Positions 6,511-14,407 are shown, counted from the stretch's first letter. The stretch: 21,615 nt of DNA from RSA11 sp965652565 (GCA_965652565.1 CBFGWL010000052.1:1-21615); one strand, 5' to 3'. Numbers and translations: made by a program. Notes: generated from the sequence alone by a model not told the origin.

Positions 6511-9333
6511 GTGCCTCAACTCAATACGGGTGGGCTTTTCGAGCGCGGTGATGAGCTCGCGAGTATCGCTGCCGCGCTTGAACAGGCCGCCGCTGAGGAC
6601 GGCGCGGTGATCGTCATCGAAGGACCGCCCGGCATCGGCAAGACCGCCCTGCTAGAGGCCGCGCGCGGCGAGGCGCTCGACCGCGGCTTTCGCCTCATGA
6701 CCGCTCGCGCCGGCGAGCACGAGCGCGAGTTCTCCTGGGGCATCGTGCGCCAGCTCTTCGACCCGGTGCTCCAGTCGGCCAGCGAGGATGAGCTCGCGGC
6801 GCTCTGGAAGGGTCCCGCCGAGTCGGCGCGGCCGCTCTTTCAGGCCACCGGCCTCGGCCCCGAGCACGACAGCTCGTTCGCCGTCTCCCACGGCCTGCTC
6901 TGGCTCGCCGCGAACATCGCCGAGGAGCGCCCGGTGCTGCTCGTCGTCGACGATCTCCACTGGTGCGACGGTTCCTCGCTGTCGTTCCTCGACTACTGCG
7001 CGCGCCGCCTCGACGGCCTGCCGCTCGCGGTCCTCGGCACGCTGCGCCCGCGGGAGCCACGCGCCGACCAAGCACTGCTGGACTCGTTCTGCGCGAACCC
7101 GTCGGCGGTGCTCGTGCGGCCCCAGCCGCTCAGCGAGGCTGGCTCGGCCGCGCTGCTCGCGGCGCGTCTGGAGGAACAGCCCGCGCCCGAGATCGCCGCG
7201 GCCTCGCACGAGGCCACCGGCGGCAACCCGCTGCTGCTGAGCGAGCTTGCGCGCACACTGCGCTCGCGCGGCCCGCAGGACGACGCGGCCGAGGTCGTCG
7301 CGAGCGGCGGGCGGGCGGTTCAGCGCACGGTGGCGATCCGCATGCGCCAGGCGAGCGCGGACGCGCGGCGGCTCGTCGAGGCCGCTGCCGTGCTGGGCGA
7401 CGACTGGCCGCTCGCGACCGCGGTCGCGATCGCGGGCCTGGACACCGAAGCAGCCGACGCTGCCGCCCGCCAACTCGTCGGCATCGACGTCTTGAGGCCG
7501 GGCACCTCGGTGCACTTCGTCCACCCCGTGGTGCGCGCCGCGATCTACGAAGACATCGGCCCGCTCGAGCGCTCGCGACTGCACGCCCGGGCAGCCGAGC
7601 TGCTCGGCGAGGCGGGCGCCCCGCTCGAGCGCGTCGCGAGCCACCTGGTCTACGTCGATCCGGCCGGTGATACGAACGTGTTCGCGACGCTGCGCGACGC
7701 CTCGCGCAGCGCGCTCGCGAGCGGTGACATGGGCGCCGCGGTCACGCTCCTGCGCCGCGCGCTCGCCGAGCCGCCGCCGGCCGACGAGCGGACCGGCGTG
7801 CTGGCCGCGCTGGGCCTGGCGGCGGCGCTGCGCGACGGGCCCGCCGCGATCAAGTACCTGACCGAGGCGCTGGAAGGCGCCCAGGACCCCCGGGTGCGCG
7901 CCGCGGTCGCCGAGCTGCTCGTACGGGCCCTGCAGTTCATGGAGGAAGGCAAACGCGCCGTCGGCGTGGGCACCCGGGTGTTGCGCGAGCTTGAGCCCGA
8001 GCACGACGTCGAGCGCCGCCGCTTGGAGATGGCGCTGGTCGAGCTCGAGATCATCCACAACACGGGCCTGGATTGGATCGGCGATCGCGTGGACGCGGCG
8101 GCGGCCATCGAGCCGCACGACTACGCGTCGTGCGCGCTGATCTCGCTGGCGCTCGGCGTGAAGATGCGGGCGCTCGAGAGCACCGCCGAGGAGACGGTCG
8201 CCGAGGTCAGCCGCTCACTCACCGGCGGGCGGCTCCTCAACGAGGCCCAGGGCACGATCGCGCAGGTCATCCCAGCGATCGCGCTCTCCGTCTGCGATCG
8301 CCCCGGGCAGGGAGTGGTGATCTGCGATGAAGCGCTGCGGGCATCCGAGCGCGCAGGATCGGTGCTCGGCTACGTGGGCAACCGGATCTTCCGTGCCTGG
8401 TGCAACGAGCGCGCCGGCAACGTGGAGGACGTTGCGGCCGACGCGGAGGAGACCTTCCGCGCCGGGATCGCGTACGGCACCCCGCCCGGCATGACCTGGT
8501 CGAGCGCGCTTTGGGCGGAGGCGCTCATGGACATGGGCGAGCTCGAGCAGGCCGAGCAGCGCCTGCTGGCGGTTGGGCCGCTCGCGCAGGTGCCCGACCG
8601 CTGGCACTGGCTCACCACGAAGCTCGCCTGGTCGCGGCTCTTGCGAATGCGCGGCGACGCCGAGCGCGCGCTCGAGCTCGCCCGCGACGTCGGCGCGGCG
8701 TACGAGGAGCTCGGCGGGCTCAACCCGCTCTACATCCGCTGGCGATTTCGCGCGAGCGAGGCGCTCGTCATGCTCCCCGACCGCGGCGAGGAGGCGCGGG
8801 CGTTCGCGGCCGAGACCGTCGAGCTCGCGCGCCGCTGGGGCGCCGCGTCCGGGATCGGGACGGCGCTGCGCCTACAGGCGCTCGCCGAGCCCGACGACGC
8901 TGAGGAGCTGCTCGCCCAGTCGCTCGCGGCGCTCGAGAGCTCGGAGGCGCGGCTGGAGCGCGCCCGCTCGCTCGTCGAGCTGGGCGCCGCACAGCGCCGC
9001 GCGAACCGCAAGGGCGCCTCCCGCGAGCCGCTGCGCCTGGGTATGGACCTCGCCGAGTCGTGCGGCGCGCACGCGCTCGTCGAGAAGGCGCGTACGGAGC
9101 TGCGTGCCTCGGGGATGCGGGTGCGGCGCACTGCCGTGAGCGGCCCCGGCTCGCTCACCCCCAGCGAGCGCCGCACGGCCCAGCTCGCCGCCCAGGGCCT
9201 CTCCAACCGCGAGATCGCCCAGCAGCTCTTCGTGACGGTCAAGACCGTCGAGGTGCACCTCTCGAACACGTACCGCAAGCTCGACATCCGCGGCCGCCCG
9301 CAGCTCGCCAGCGCCTTGGGCGTCGGCGGATGA
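6511..9333 (+). CDS. Large ATP-binding LuxR-family transcriptional regulator
   Basis: This roughly 940-residue regulator has an N-terminal STAND/AAA-type ATPase domain. Walker A is GPPGIGKT (38-45) and the Walker B-like VLLVVDD is near 140-147. A long helical, TPR-like middle follows. The C-terminal LuxR helix-turn-helix (about 880-937) has LTPSERR, GLSNREIAQQLFVTVKTVEVH and YRKL. Family members are ATP-dependent activators that bind an inducer through the repeat region; the ligand here is unknown. The start is set at GTG 6511 because homology begins at GLFERGDEL. The frame stays open to 5890, but that part lies over the cupin gene and is not believable. It is divergent from the cupin-oxidase operon, a plausible target. 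Confidence 0.88.
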   Translation: MPQLNTGGLFERGDELASIAAALEQAAAEDGAVIVIEGPPGIGKTALLEAARGEALDRGFRLMTARAGEHEREFSWGIVRQLFDPVLQSASEDELAALWKGPAESARPLFQATGLGPEHDSSFAVSHGLLWLAANIAEERPVLLVVDDLHWCDGSSLSFLDYCARRLDGLPLAVLGTLRPREPRADQALLDSFCANPSAVLVRPQPLSEAGSAALLAARLEEQPAPEIAAASHEATGGNPLLLSELARTLRSRGPQDDAAEVVASGGRAVQRTVAIRMRQASADARRLVEAAAVLGDDWPLATAVAIAGLDTEAADAAARQLVGIDVLRPGTSVHFVHPVVRAAIYEDIGPLERSRLHARAAELLGEAGAPLERVASHLVYVDPAGDTNVFATLRDASRSALASGDMGAAVTLLRRALAEPPPADERTGVLAALGLAAALRDGPAAIKYLTEALEGAQDPRVRAAVAELLVRALQFMEEGKRAVGVGTRVLRELEPEHDVERRRLEMALVELEIIHNTGLDWIGDRVDAAAAIEPHDYASCALISLALGVKMRALESTAEETVAEVSRSLTGGRLLNEAQGTIAQVIPAIALSVCDRPGQGVVICDEALRASERAGSVLGYVGNRIFRAWCNERAGNVEDVAADAEETFRAGIAYGTPPGMTWSSALWAEALMDMGELEQAEQRLLAVGPLAQVPDRWHWLTTKLAWSRLLRMRGDAERALELARDVGAAYEELGGLNPLYIRWRFRASEALVMLPDRGEEARAFAAETVELARRWGAASGIGTALRLQALAEPDDAEELLAQSLAALESSEARLERARSLVELGAAQRRANRKGASREPLRLGMDLAESCGAHALVEKARTELRASGMRVRRTAVSGPGSLTPSERRTAQLAAQGLSNREIAQQLFVTVKTVEVHLSNTYRKLDIRGRPQLASALGVGG

Positions 9334-9340
9334 GGCGCCC

Positions 9341-9356
9341 GCGAGCGTACGTTCGC
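9341..9356. promoter_or_regulatory. 16-bp near-palindrome, possible operator
   Basis: GCGAGCGTACGTTCGC differs from a perfect palindrome at only one symmetric pair. It lies 8 nt after the LuxR stop and about 45 nt before the small gene at 9402, just upstream of TAACCT (9365-9370), a possible -10. It could be an operator or the foot of a weak hairpin. No T-tract follows. Confidence 0.3.
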
Positions 9357-9401
9357 CCGGTTGCTAACCTGCGCGCCGAGTTCCACGCGTTAAGAGTCGT
9401 C

Positions 9402-9557
9402 ATGAGTGAAGTCGCCGAACATCCCAAGCCCTCGCCTGAGATCGAGCAGCTCGTGCTCTTTGGCAGGCTCGACGAGGCCGTAGCGCTCTACGCGAAGCAG
9501 GCGGAGGTCGACGAGGCCACCGCGCGCTCCGTGATCCAGGCGCTCGCCGAGAGCTGA
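9402..9557 (+). CDS. Small L7/L12-CTD-like protein, 51 residues
   Basis: The frame from the ATG at 9402 encodes 51 residues, with IEQLVLFGRLDEAVALYAKQ followed by a helix ending in VIQALAES. The pattern I-x2-L-x2-G-x4-A-x2-LY-x7-A-x-A-x3-I-x2-LA is shared with the 84-residue protein at 21344-21598 and resembles the helical part of the ribosomal L7/L12 C-terminal domain. There is no N-terminal stalk domain, so it is not ribosomal L7/L12 itself. Only a weak AAGAG precedes the ATG. TAACCT at 9365-9370 may be its -10. The gene lies between the LuxR regulator and the ion transporter. A protein- or factor-binding role is a guess. Confidence 0.7.
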   Translation: MSEVAEHPKPSPEIEQLVLFGRLDEAVALYAKQAEVDEATARSVIQALAES

Positions 9558-9602
9558 CCACACCTACACGTGCCCGAACCGCGCCGGCCGCTGCCGAACG
9601 CA

Positions 9603-9608
9603 TAGCCT
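9603..9608 (+). promoter_or_regulatory. -10-like box before the ArsB/NhaD-type transporter
   Basis: TAGCCT lies 9 nt before the ATG at 9618 and there is no Shine-Dalgarno. This is compatible with leaderless or near-leaderless transcription. Confidence 0.35.
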
Positions 9609-9617
9609 GCCCACCCC

Positions 9618-10880
9618 ATGGCAGTCGCCGTCGCCACGTTCCTGATCGCGCTCGCCTTCATCGCGAGCGAGAAGATCCACCGCACCAAGATCGCGCTGAT
9701 CGGCGCGGCGATCGTCGTGCTCTTCGTGGGCGACGCCTACGACCAAGAGCACGCGATCGAGGCGATCGACTTCAACACGATCGGCCTGCTCGCCGGGATG
9801 ATGATCCTGGTCTACATCACCCAGCAGACGGGGATCTACGACTACATCGCAGTGCGCGCCGGGCAACTCTCGCGCGGGCGACCCCTCCTCGTCGTCCTCT
9901 ACATGGCGGGCACGACGGCGCTGCTCTCGGCCTTCCTGGACAACCTCACGACGATCCTGCTCGTCGTCCCGGTCACATTCCTGCTGGCCGATGCGCTGGA
10001 CATCGACCCGATCCCGCTGATCATCATCGAGGTGATCGCCTCGAACATCGGCGGTACCGCGACCTTGATCGGCGACCCGCCGAACATCATCATCGCCGGC
10101 GCGACCGACCTGACCTTCAACGCGTTCATCGTCAACCTCGCGCCCGCGGTGGTCGTCACGCTCGCCGTGGTGGTCGGCGGCCTCTACCTCTTCTATCGCT
10201 CGCGCCTGCAGATCGACGATCGCAATCGCGACGCCGTGATGGAGCTCGACGCGCGCGCGTCCATTCGCGACTGGACCGAGCTGCGCCGCAGCGTCCCCGT
10301 GCTCGTGCTCACGATCCTCGCCTTCTTCGCCCACCAGGCGCTACACATCGAGCCGGCGACCGTCGCGCTCACCGGCGCCGCGATCGCGCTGCTCATCACC
10401 ACCCTCGACCTCGAGGACGTGCTCGCGGGGATCGAGTGGCCCACGCTCTTCTTCTTCGTCGCGCTCTTCGTGATCGTGGGCGCCCTCGAGGAGACCGGCG
10501 CGATCGACGAGGTCGCGCAGGCCGCGCAGGATCTCACCGGCGGCGATCGCACCGCGGAGCTGCTCGGCATCGTCTGGATCGCCGGCATCGGGTCGGGGGT
10601 CGTCGACAACATCCCGTTCACCACCGCGATGATCCCGGTGGTGGAGTCGCTGCAGGGCCCGGAGGGCGACGACGCCTACTGGTGGGCGCTTGCGCTCGGC
10701 GCGTGCTTCGGCGGCAACGCCACGATCATCGCCGCGGCCGCCAACGTCGCCGCCGCCGGCCTCGCCGAGCGCGCCGGCAGGCCGATCGGCTTCATGCGGT
10801 TCCTCGCCATCGGCCTCCCGGTCACCCTGGTGAGCCTCGTCCTCGCCACGGCGTATGTTGCGTTGCGGTACGTCGCTTAG
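9618..10880 (+). CDS. ArsB/NhaD-family ion transporter
   Basis: This integral membrane protein of 420 residues has about ten to eleven hydrophobic segments in two related halves. The first half holds SAFLDNLTTILLVVPVTF and IASNIGGTATLIGDPPNIII. The second half holds VDNIPFTTAMIPVV and GACFGGNATIIAAAANV. These DNxTT/GGNAT-type re-entrant motifs mark the ion transporter superfamily that includes ArsB, NhaD antiporters and the P protein. Likely activities are cation/proton antiport or anion export; the sequence does not decide between them. No arsenic genes (arsR, arsC) are nearby, which argues against arsenite as the default substrate. A CBS-domain gene follows after 9 nt and is probably cotranscribed as a regulator. 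Confidence 0.87.
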   Translation: MAVAVATFLIALAFIASEKIHRTKIALIGAAIVVLFVGDAYDQEHAIEAIDFNTIGLLAGMMILVYITQQTGIYDYIAVRAGQLSRGRPLLVVLYMAGTTALLSAFLDNLTTILLVVPVTFLLADALDIDPIPLIIIEVIASNIGGTATLIGDPPNIIIAGATDLTFNAFIVNLAPAVVVTLAVVVGGLYLFYRSRLQIDDRNRDAVMELDARASIRDWTELRRSVPVLVLTILAFFAHQALHIEPATVALTGAAIALLITTLDLEDVLAGIEWPTLFFFVALFVIVGALEETGAIDEVAQAAQDLTGGDRTAELLGIVWIAGIGSGVVDNIPFTTAMIPVVESLQGPEGDDAYWWALALGACFGGNATIIAAAANVAAAGLAERAGRPIGFMRFLAIGLPVTLVSLVLATAYVALRYVA

Positions 10881-10889
10881 GAGGAGTCG

Positions 10890-11366
10890 ATGCCAACTTC
10901 GATCGTCGACAGCATCAGCCGCGAGGTCAAGCCGCTGCACGCGAGCGATCCCGTGGGCAGCGCGGTCGCCCGGGTGCTGGAGTCGGGGCTGCCGGCGCTA
11001 CCCGCGGTCGAGGAGGACGGCAAGTTCGCGGGCATCTTCGGCGAGCGTGAGTTCCTGGCCGCCCTCTTCCCCGGCTGGGTCGGCACGATGAGCTCGGCGG
11101 CGATGATCAAGCGCTCGATCGACGAACAGATCGAGCGTCGCGAAGAATGCCGCGATGAGCCGATCGAGAAGTACCTGACCCGCGATCACGTGCTCGTGGA
11201 CGACGACTACGCCGACACCCAGCTCGCGGAGATCTTCCTGCACCACCGCGTGCTGATCGTCCCGATCGCCACCGAGGGCCGGGTGCACGCGGTCGTCACC
11301 CGCGCCGAGTTCTTCCGGGTGCTCGCGGAGCGCTTCGCGAACGCGGCCGAGGATCTGGGCGACTAG
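10890..11366 (+). CDS. CBS-domain protein, probable regulator of the transporter
   Basis: The 158 residues form a CBS pair. The first repeat is at about 1-60 (LHASDPVGSAVARVLES, then LPAVEEDGKFAGIFGEREFL). The second is at about 92-150 (YLTRDHVLVDDDYADTQLAE, then VLIVPIATEGRVHAVVTRAEFF). An insertion of around 30 residues rich in charged helix-formers (63-90) separates them. CBS pairs sense adenine nucleotides or ionic strength. There is no enzyme or membrane domain, so it probably acts on a partner, most simply the transporter encoded 9 nt upstream. A strong AGGAGG lies just before the ATG and overlaps the transporter's stop region, indicating coupled expression. Confidence 0.83.
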   Translation: MPTSIVDSISREVKPLHASDPVGSAVARVLESGLPALPAVEEDGKFAGIFGEREFLAALFPGWVGTMSSAAMIKRSIDEQIERREECRDEPIEKYLTRDHVLVDDDYADTQLAEIFLHHRVLIVPIATEGRVHAVVTRAEFFRVLAERFANAAEDLGD

Positions 11367-11380
11367 CCCGCAGGTGGAGC

Positions 11381-11402
11381 GCCACCCGCCGCAGCGGGTG
11401 GC
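11381..11402. terminator. Hairpin between the convergent CBS and lipoprotein genes
   Basis: GCCACCCGC (11381-11389) pairs with GCGGGTGGC (11394-11402) over a 4-nt loop; the flanking C-G pair extends the stem. There is no T-tract on either strand. It lies midway between two converging genes, so a bidirectional terminator is likely. Confidence 0.55.
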
Positions 11403-11420
11403 GTGATCCCCTTCGCGTCC

Positions 11421-11765
11421 CTACTCGGCGTCCTCGGGAGCCGCGGCGTCCTGCTCGAACTGCTCGGGCGGCACGATCGCCTCGAATCCGCCCTCGTCGT
11501 TCGTGAGCGTGACCTCGACGATCACCGGATCGCCGTTGGGCGCCGTGAGATCGCACTCGAACTGACGGCCCTCCTCGACCTCGATGTCGTCCGGGCACTC
11601 CACGGTGACCTGCTCCGGATCGACCTGCGCCTGCTCGGACATCTGGTCGCGGATCTTCGTGGCGAGATCGTCGGCATCGATCGTCTCCGTGCCGCACGCG
11701 GCGAGCATCAGCGCGGCGAGCGCGCCGGCAGCGAGGGCCAGGGGGCGGCGGTAGGTGCGTGACAT
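11421..11765 (-). CDS. DUF4333-like secreted lipoprotein
   Basis: This 114-residue protein has a short basic N-terminus, a hydrophobic stretch and the lipobox LAAC (21-24), so Cys24 should be lipidated and the mature protein anchored outside the membrane. The remainder resembles actinobacterial DUF4333: VECPDDIEVEEGRQFECDL, with two cysteines that could form a disulfide, then a short beta-rich part and an acidic end. The function of the family is unknown. AAAGGAA lies a few bases before the ATG. A SigB/SigF-like promoter at 11830-11853, downstream of asd, gives it its own, probably stress-dependent, transcription. Confidence 0.78.
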   Translation of the reverse strand: MSRTYRRPLALAAGALAALMLAACGTETIDADDLATKIRDQMSEQAQVDPEQVTVECPDDIEVEEGRQFECDLTAPNGDPVIVEVTLTNDEGGFEAIVPPEQFEQDAAAPEDAE

Positions 11766-11829
11766 TCGTGTTCCTTTCCTCGGGAGTGGCCGCCATGCTG
11801 ACCGGCGCAGGGGGCGGCTACATCGAGGA

Positions 11830-11853
11830 CTACCCGAATCCCCTACCCCAAAC
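11830..11853 (-). promoter_or_regulatory. SigB/SigF-like promoter of the lipoprotein gene
   Basis: On the minus strand GTTT (11853-11850) and GGGTAG (11835-11830) are 14 nt apart, a close fit to the actinobacterial SigB/SigF pattern. The block 11857-11819 matches the cupin promoter block at 31 of 39 positions. Expected transcription start is near 11822, leaving a leader of about 57 nt. Confidence 0.72.
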
Positions 11854-11865
11854 TTCCGGGCGGGA

Positions 11866-12924
11866 TCAGGCGAACGAGCCGGCCGGCGCGGGGACGCGCA
11901 TCAGGTCGCGCTCGGCGAGCAGCTCCGCGAGCTGCACGGCGTTGGTCGCCGCGCCCTTACGCAGGTTGTCGCCGACGACCCAGAGGTTGAGGCAGCGCTC
12001 GTGCGAGGGGTCACGGCGCACGCGCCCGACGACCACCTCGTCGCGCCCGGCGACGTCGGCGGCGAGCGGGTAGATGCCCTCACCGGGCGAGTCCGCGACG
12101 ACGACGCCCGGGGCCTTCGCGAGGATCTCGCGGCACTCCTCCGGGGAGAGCGGCTCGCGCGTCTGGATGTTGATCGACTCCGAGTGACCGGCGATCACCG
12201 GTACGCGGGCGCAGGTCGCCGAGATGCGCAGCGAGTCCTCGCTCTCGCCGAGGATCTTGCGGGTCTCGGCCATGACCTTGCGCTCCTCGGTCGTGTAGTC
12301 ATCGCCGTCCTTGAAGGTCTCGACCTGCGGCAGGACGTTGAACGCGATCCGGTGCGGGTAGACCTTGGGCTCGGCGGGCTGCTCGTCGTTGAGGAGCGCC
12401 CGCGACTGGTCGAGCAGCTCCTGGATCGCCTTCTGCCCGGTGCCGGAGACGGCCTGGTAGGTCGAGACGACGATGCGCTCGATGCCCGCGGCGCGGTGGA
12501 TCGGCGCGAGGGCGACGATCATCTCCATCGTCGTGCAGTTGGGGTTGGCGACGATGCCGCGATGCGCGGCGATCGCGTCGGGGTTCACCTCGGCGACGAC
12601 GAGCGGCACGTCCTCGTGCATGCGCCAATAGCTCGTGTTGTCAACGACCACCGCGCCCGCTTCGACGATGCGCGGCGCCCACTGCGAGCTGACCGAGCCG
12701 CCCGCCGAGGACAGCACCACATCGAGACCGGCGATCGACTCGTCGGAGATCGCCTTGACCTCGACCTCTTCACCCGCGAAGGGCAGGCGCCTGCCCGCAG
12801 AGCGCTCGGAGGCGAGCGGGACGAGCTCGGCGATCGGGAAGCCGCGCTCCTCCAGGACGGTGAGGATGGTCGATCCGACGGCCCCGGTCGCGCCGAGGAC
12901 GCCCACGCGGTACCCGGCGCTCAT
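11866..12924 (-). CDS. asd: Aspartate-semialdehyde dehydrogenase
   Basis: This enzyme reduces 4-aspartyl phosphate to aspartate 4-semialdehyde with NADPH, the second step towards lysine, diaminopimelate, threonine and methionine. The NADP-binding GATGAVG lies at 11-17. ANPNCTTM places the catalytic Cys at 130. CARVPVIAGHSE (238-249) supplies the substrate-binding arginine and the catalytic His247. Length from the ATG at 12924 is 352 residues, normal for the family. A TTG two codons upstream (12930) is open but less likely. lysC ends 49 nt upstream on the same strand, so the two enzymes of consecutive steps are likely cotranscribed. Confidence 0.96.
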   Translation of the reverse strand: MSAGYRVGVLGATGAVGSTILTVLEERGFPIAELVPLASERSAGRRLPFAGEEVEVKAISDESIAGLDVVLSSAGGSVSSQWAPRIVEAGAVVVDNTSYWRMHEDVPLVVAEVNPDAIAAHRGIVANPNCTTMEMIVALAPIHRAAGIERIVVSTYQAVSGTGQKAIQELLDQSRALLNDEQPAEPKVYPHRIAFNVLPQVETFKDGDDYTTEERKVMAETRKILGESEDSLRISATCARVPVIAGHSESINIQTREPLSPEECREILAKAPGVVVADSPGEGIYPLAADVAGRDEVVVGRVRRDPSHERCLNLWVVGDNLRKGAATNAVQLAELLAERDLMRVPAPAGSFA

Positions 12925-12973
12925 GAGCAAGCCGCCTCAACAACGGCGGGATTCGGCTTCGCTCCGCTCCGCC

Positions 12974-14248
12974 TCATGAACGCACCGTCGGGCGGTGGAC
13001 GCCCGTGGGATCCTCGCGCTTGACGGCGTCGGCGCCGAGCTCGAACGCCTCGTGCAACGCCTTCACGGCGTCGGGGACGCGCCCGGAGTCGATCACGCAG
13101 GAAATCTTGATCGGCGACGTCGAGATCATCTCGATGTTGATGCCGAGTTCGCCGAGCGTCTCGAAGACCTTGGCGGCGACGCCCGGGTGGGTCTTCATAC
13201 CGGCGCCGACGACGGACACCTTGCCGATGTTCTCGTCGGCGGTCACCTCGTCGCCCACGTTCAGACCGTCGATCACGGCGGTCGCCGTGCGCAGCTCGTC
13301 GCGCGAAACCGTGAACGACATATCGGCCTTGCGATCGTCGGCCATCGGCTCGTTCTGGATGATCATGTCGACGTTCACGTTCGCCTCGGCGAGGGCGCCG
13401 AAGATGCGGCCGGCGACGCCGGGCTCGTCGGCGACGCCGGTGATCGTCACCCGGGCCTCGTTCGAGGTGTGGGTGACCGCTGTGACCATCGGTTGCTCCA
13501 TGGATTCGTCCTCCGCGACGACGAGGGTACCGGGGGCATCATCGAACGAGCTGCGGCAATGGATCCGTACGCCGTGGTTGCGCGCGTACTCGACCGAGCG
13601 GTGCTGCAACACGCCCGCGCCCGACGCCGACATCTCGAGCATCTCCTCGAAGTAGACGCGGTCGAGCTTGCGGGCCGTCGGGCAGATCCGGGGGTCGGCC
13701 GAGAAGACGCCGGCGACGTCCGTGTAGATCTCGCACACACTCGCGCCGAGCGCGGCCGCGAGCGCGACCGCCGTGGTGTCGGAGCCGCCGCGGCCCAGCG
13801 TGGTCACGTCGCGGCTGTCGCCGGAGACGCCCTGGAAGCCGGCGACGAGGACGATCCGGTCCTCCTCGAGTGCCGTGCGGATGCGGTCGGCGCGGACCTC
13901 GAGGATGCGCGCCTTGGTGTGCACGGAGTCGGTGACGATGCCGGCCTGGGAGCCGGTGAGCGAAACGGCGGCGTAGCCCATGTCGTGGATCGCCATCGCG
14001 CAGAGCGCGCAGGAGATGCGCTCCCCGACCGACAGCAGCATGTCCATCTCGCGCTCGTACGGGGCGTCGGAGATCTCGTACGCCATGCGCACGAGCTCGT
14101 CCGTAGTCTTGCCGCGCGCCGAGAGCACGGCGACGACGCGCTTCCCGCTCTCCCGGGCGGCGACGATGCGCCGCGCCGCCCGCTTGAGATCCTCGGGCCC
14201 CGCGACGGACGTCCCGCCGAACTTCATCACGACCAGCTCGTTAGGCAC
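12974..14248 (-). CDS. lysC: Aspartate kinase
   Basis: This enzyme phosphorylates aspartate, the entry step of the aspartate pathway. The kinase domain (about 4-245) has MKFGGTSV (8-15) and GRGGSDTT (152-159). Two ACT domains follow (about 265-335 and 345-415) and normally bind lysine and/or threonine for feedback inhibition. The start is GTG at 14248, giving 424 residues; family homology begins at NELVVMKFGG. The open frame up to 14443 is upstream, non-homologous sequence. No Shine-Dalgarno precedes the GTG, but TATCCT lies 8 nt before it. An internal ATG at 13501 (residue 250) with a good Shine-Dalgarno would produce the ACT-only beta subunit known from Corynebacterium and Bacillus enzymes. 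Confidence 0.95.
   Translation of the reverse strand: MPNELVVMKFGGTSVAGPEDLKRAARRIVAARESGKRVVAVLSARGKTTDELVRMAYEISDAPYEREMDMLLSVGERISCALCAMAIHDMGYAAVSLTGSQAGIVTDSVHTKARILEVRADRIRTALEEDRIVLVAGFQGVSGDSRDVTTLGRGGSDTTAVALAAALGASVCEIYTDVAGVFSADPRICPTARKLDRVYFEEMLEMSASGAGVLQHRSVEYARNHGVRIHCRSSFDDAPGTLVVAEDESMEQPMVTAVTHTSNEARVTITGVADEPGVAGRIFGALAEANVNVDMIIQNEPMADDRKADMSFTVSRDELRTATAVIDGLNVGDEVTADENIGKVSVVGAGMKTHPGVAAKVFETLGELGINIEMISTSPIKISCVIDSGRVPDAVKALHEAFELGADAVKREDPTGVHRPTVRS
13499..13514 (-). promoter_or_regulatory. Internal ribosome binding site and start for the LysC beta subunit
   Basis: On the minus strand GGAGG (13514-13510) lies 8 nt before an in-frame ATG (13501-13499), codon 250 of lysC. 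Initiation here would yield a 175-residue protein with both ACT domains. It sits at the same codon as the known beta-subunit start in C. glutamicum aspartokinase. Confidence 0.6.
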
Positions 14249-14256
14249 GGCCGCCG

Positions 14257-14262
14257 AGGATA
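14257..14262 (-). promoter_or_regulatory. -10-like box before lysC
   Basis: TATCCT on the minus strand lies exactly 8 nt before the GTG start at 14248. This is the same spacing as TAGACT before dnaX and before the SARP gene. No -35 box is clear. Confidence 0.45.
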
Positions 14263-14343
14263 GATAGTCCCCGCGACTTCGCGCGGTCCGGCCCCTTCCC
14301 GGCCCCGCGTACGAACCGCTCACGCGGCATTTCGACTGGTATT

Positions 14344-14368
14344 TTGCGCGCGTGCGCGCCAGGCGCAA
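14344..14368. promoter_or_regulatory. Inverted repeat upstream of the MMPL gene, possible operator
   Basis: TTGCGC (14344-14349) and GCGCAA (14363-14368) form an inverted repeat with a 13-nt gap, 40 nt before the MMPL start and between two divergent genes. The size suits a dimeric repressor, but the sequence is GC-rich and such repeats can occur by chance. Confidence 0.25.
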
Positions 14369-14407
14369 CGTGATCGCCACCCCGCGGGCGACGATGAGGG
14401 ACAGTTG

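Noticed and set aside
9618..10880. Arsenite efflux pump arsB
   Set aside because: The family is right, but no arsR, arsC or arsA is nearby and NhaD-type antiporters share the same motifs. A gene symbol is not justified.
11755..14263. Long plus-strand ORFs opposite asd and lysC
   Set aside because: They are antisense to well-supported enzymes, have low-information composition and show no recognisable domain.
14249..14404. Lysine or other riboswitch before lysC
   Set aside because: The gap is short, the likely -10 box is only 8 nt from the start codon, and no riboswitch core was recognised.
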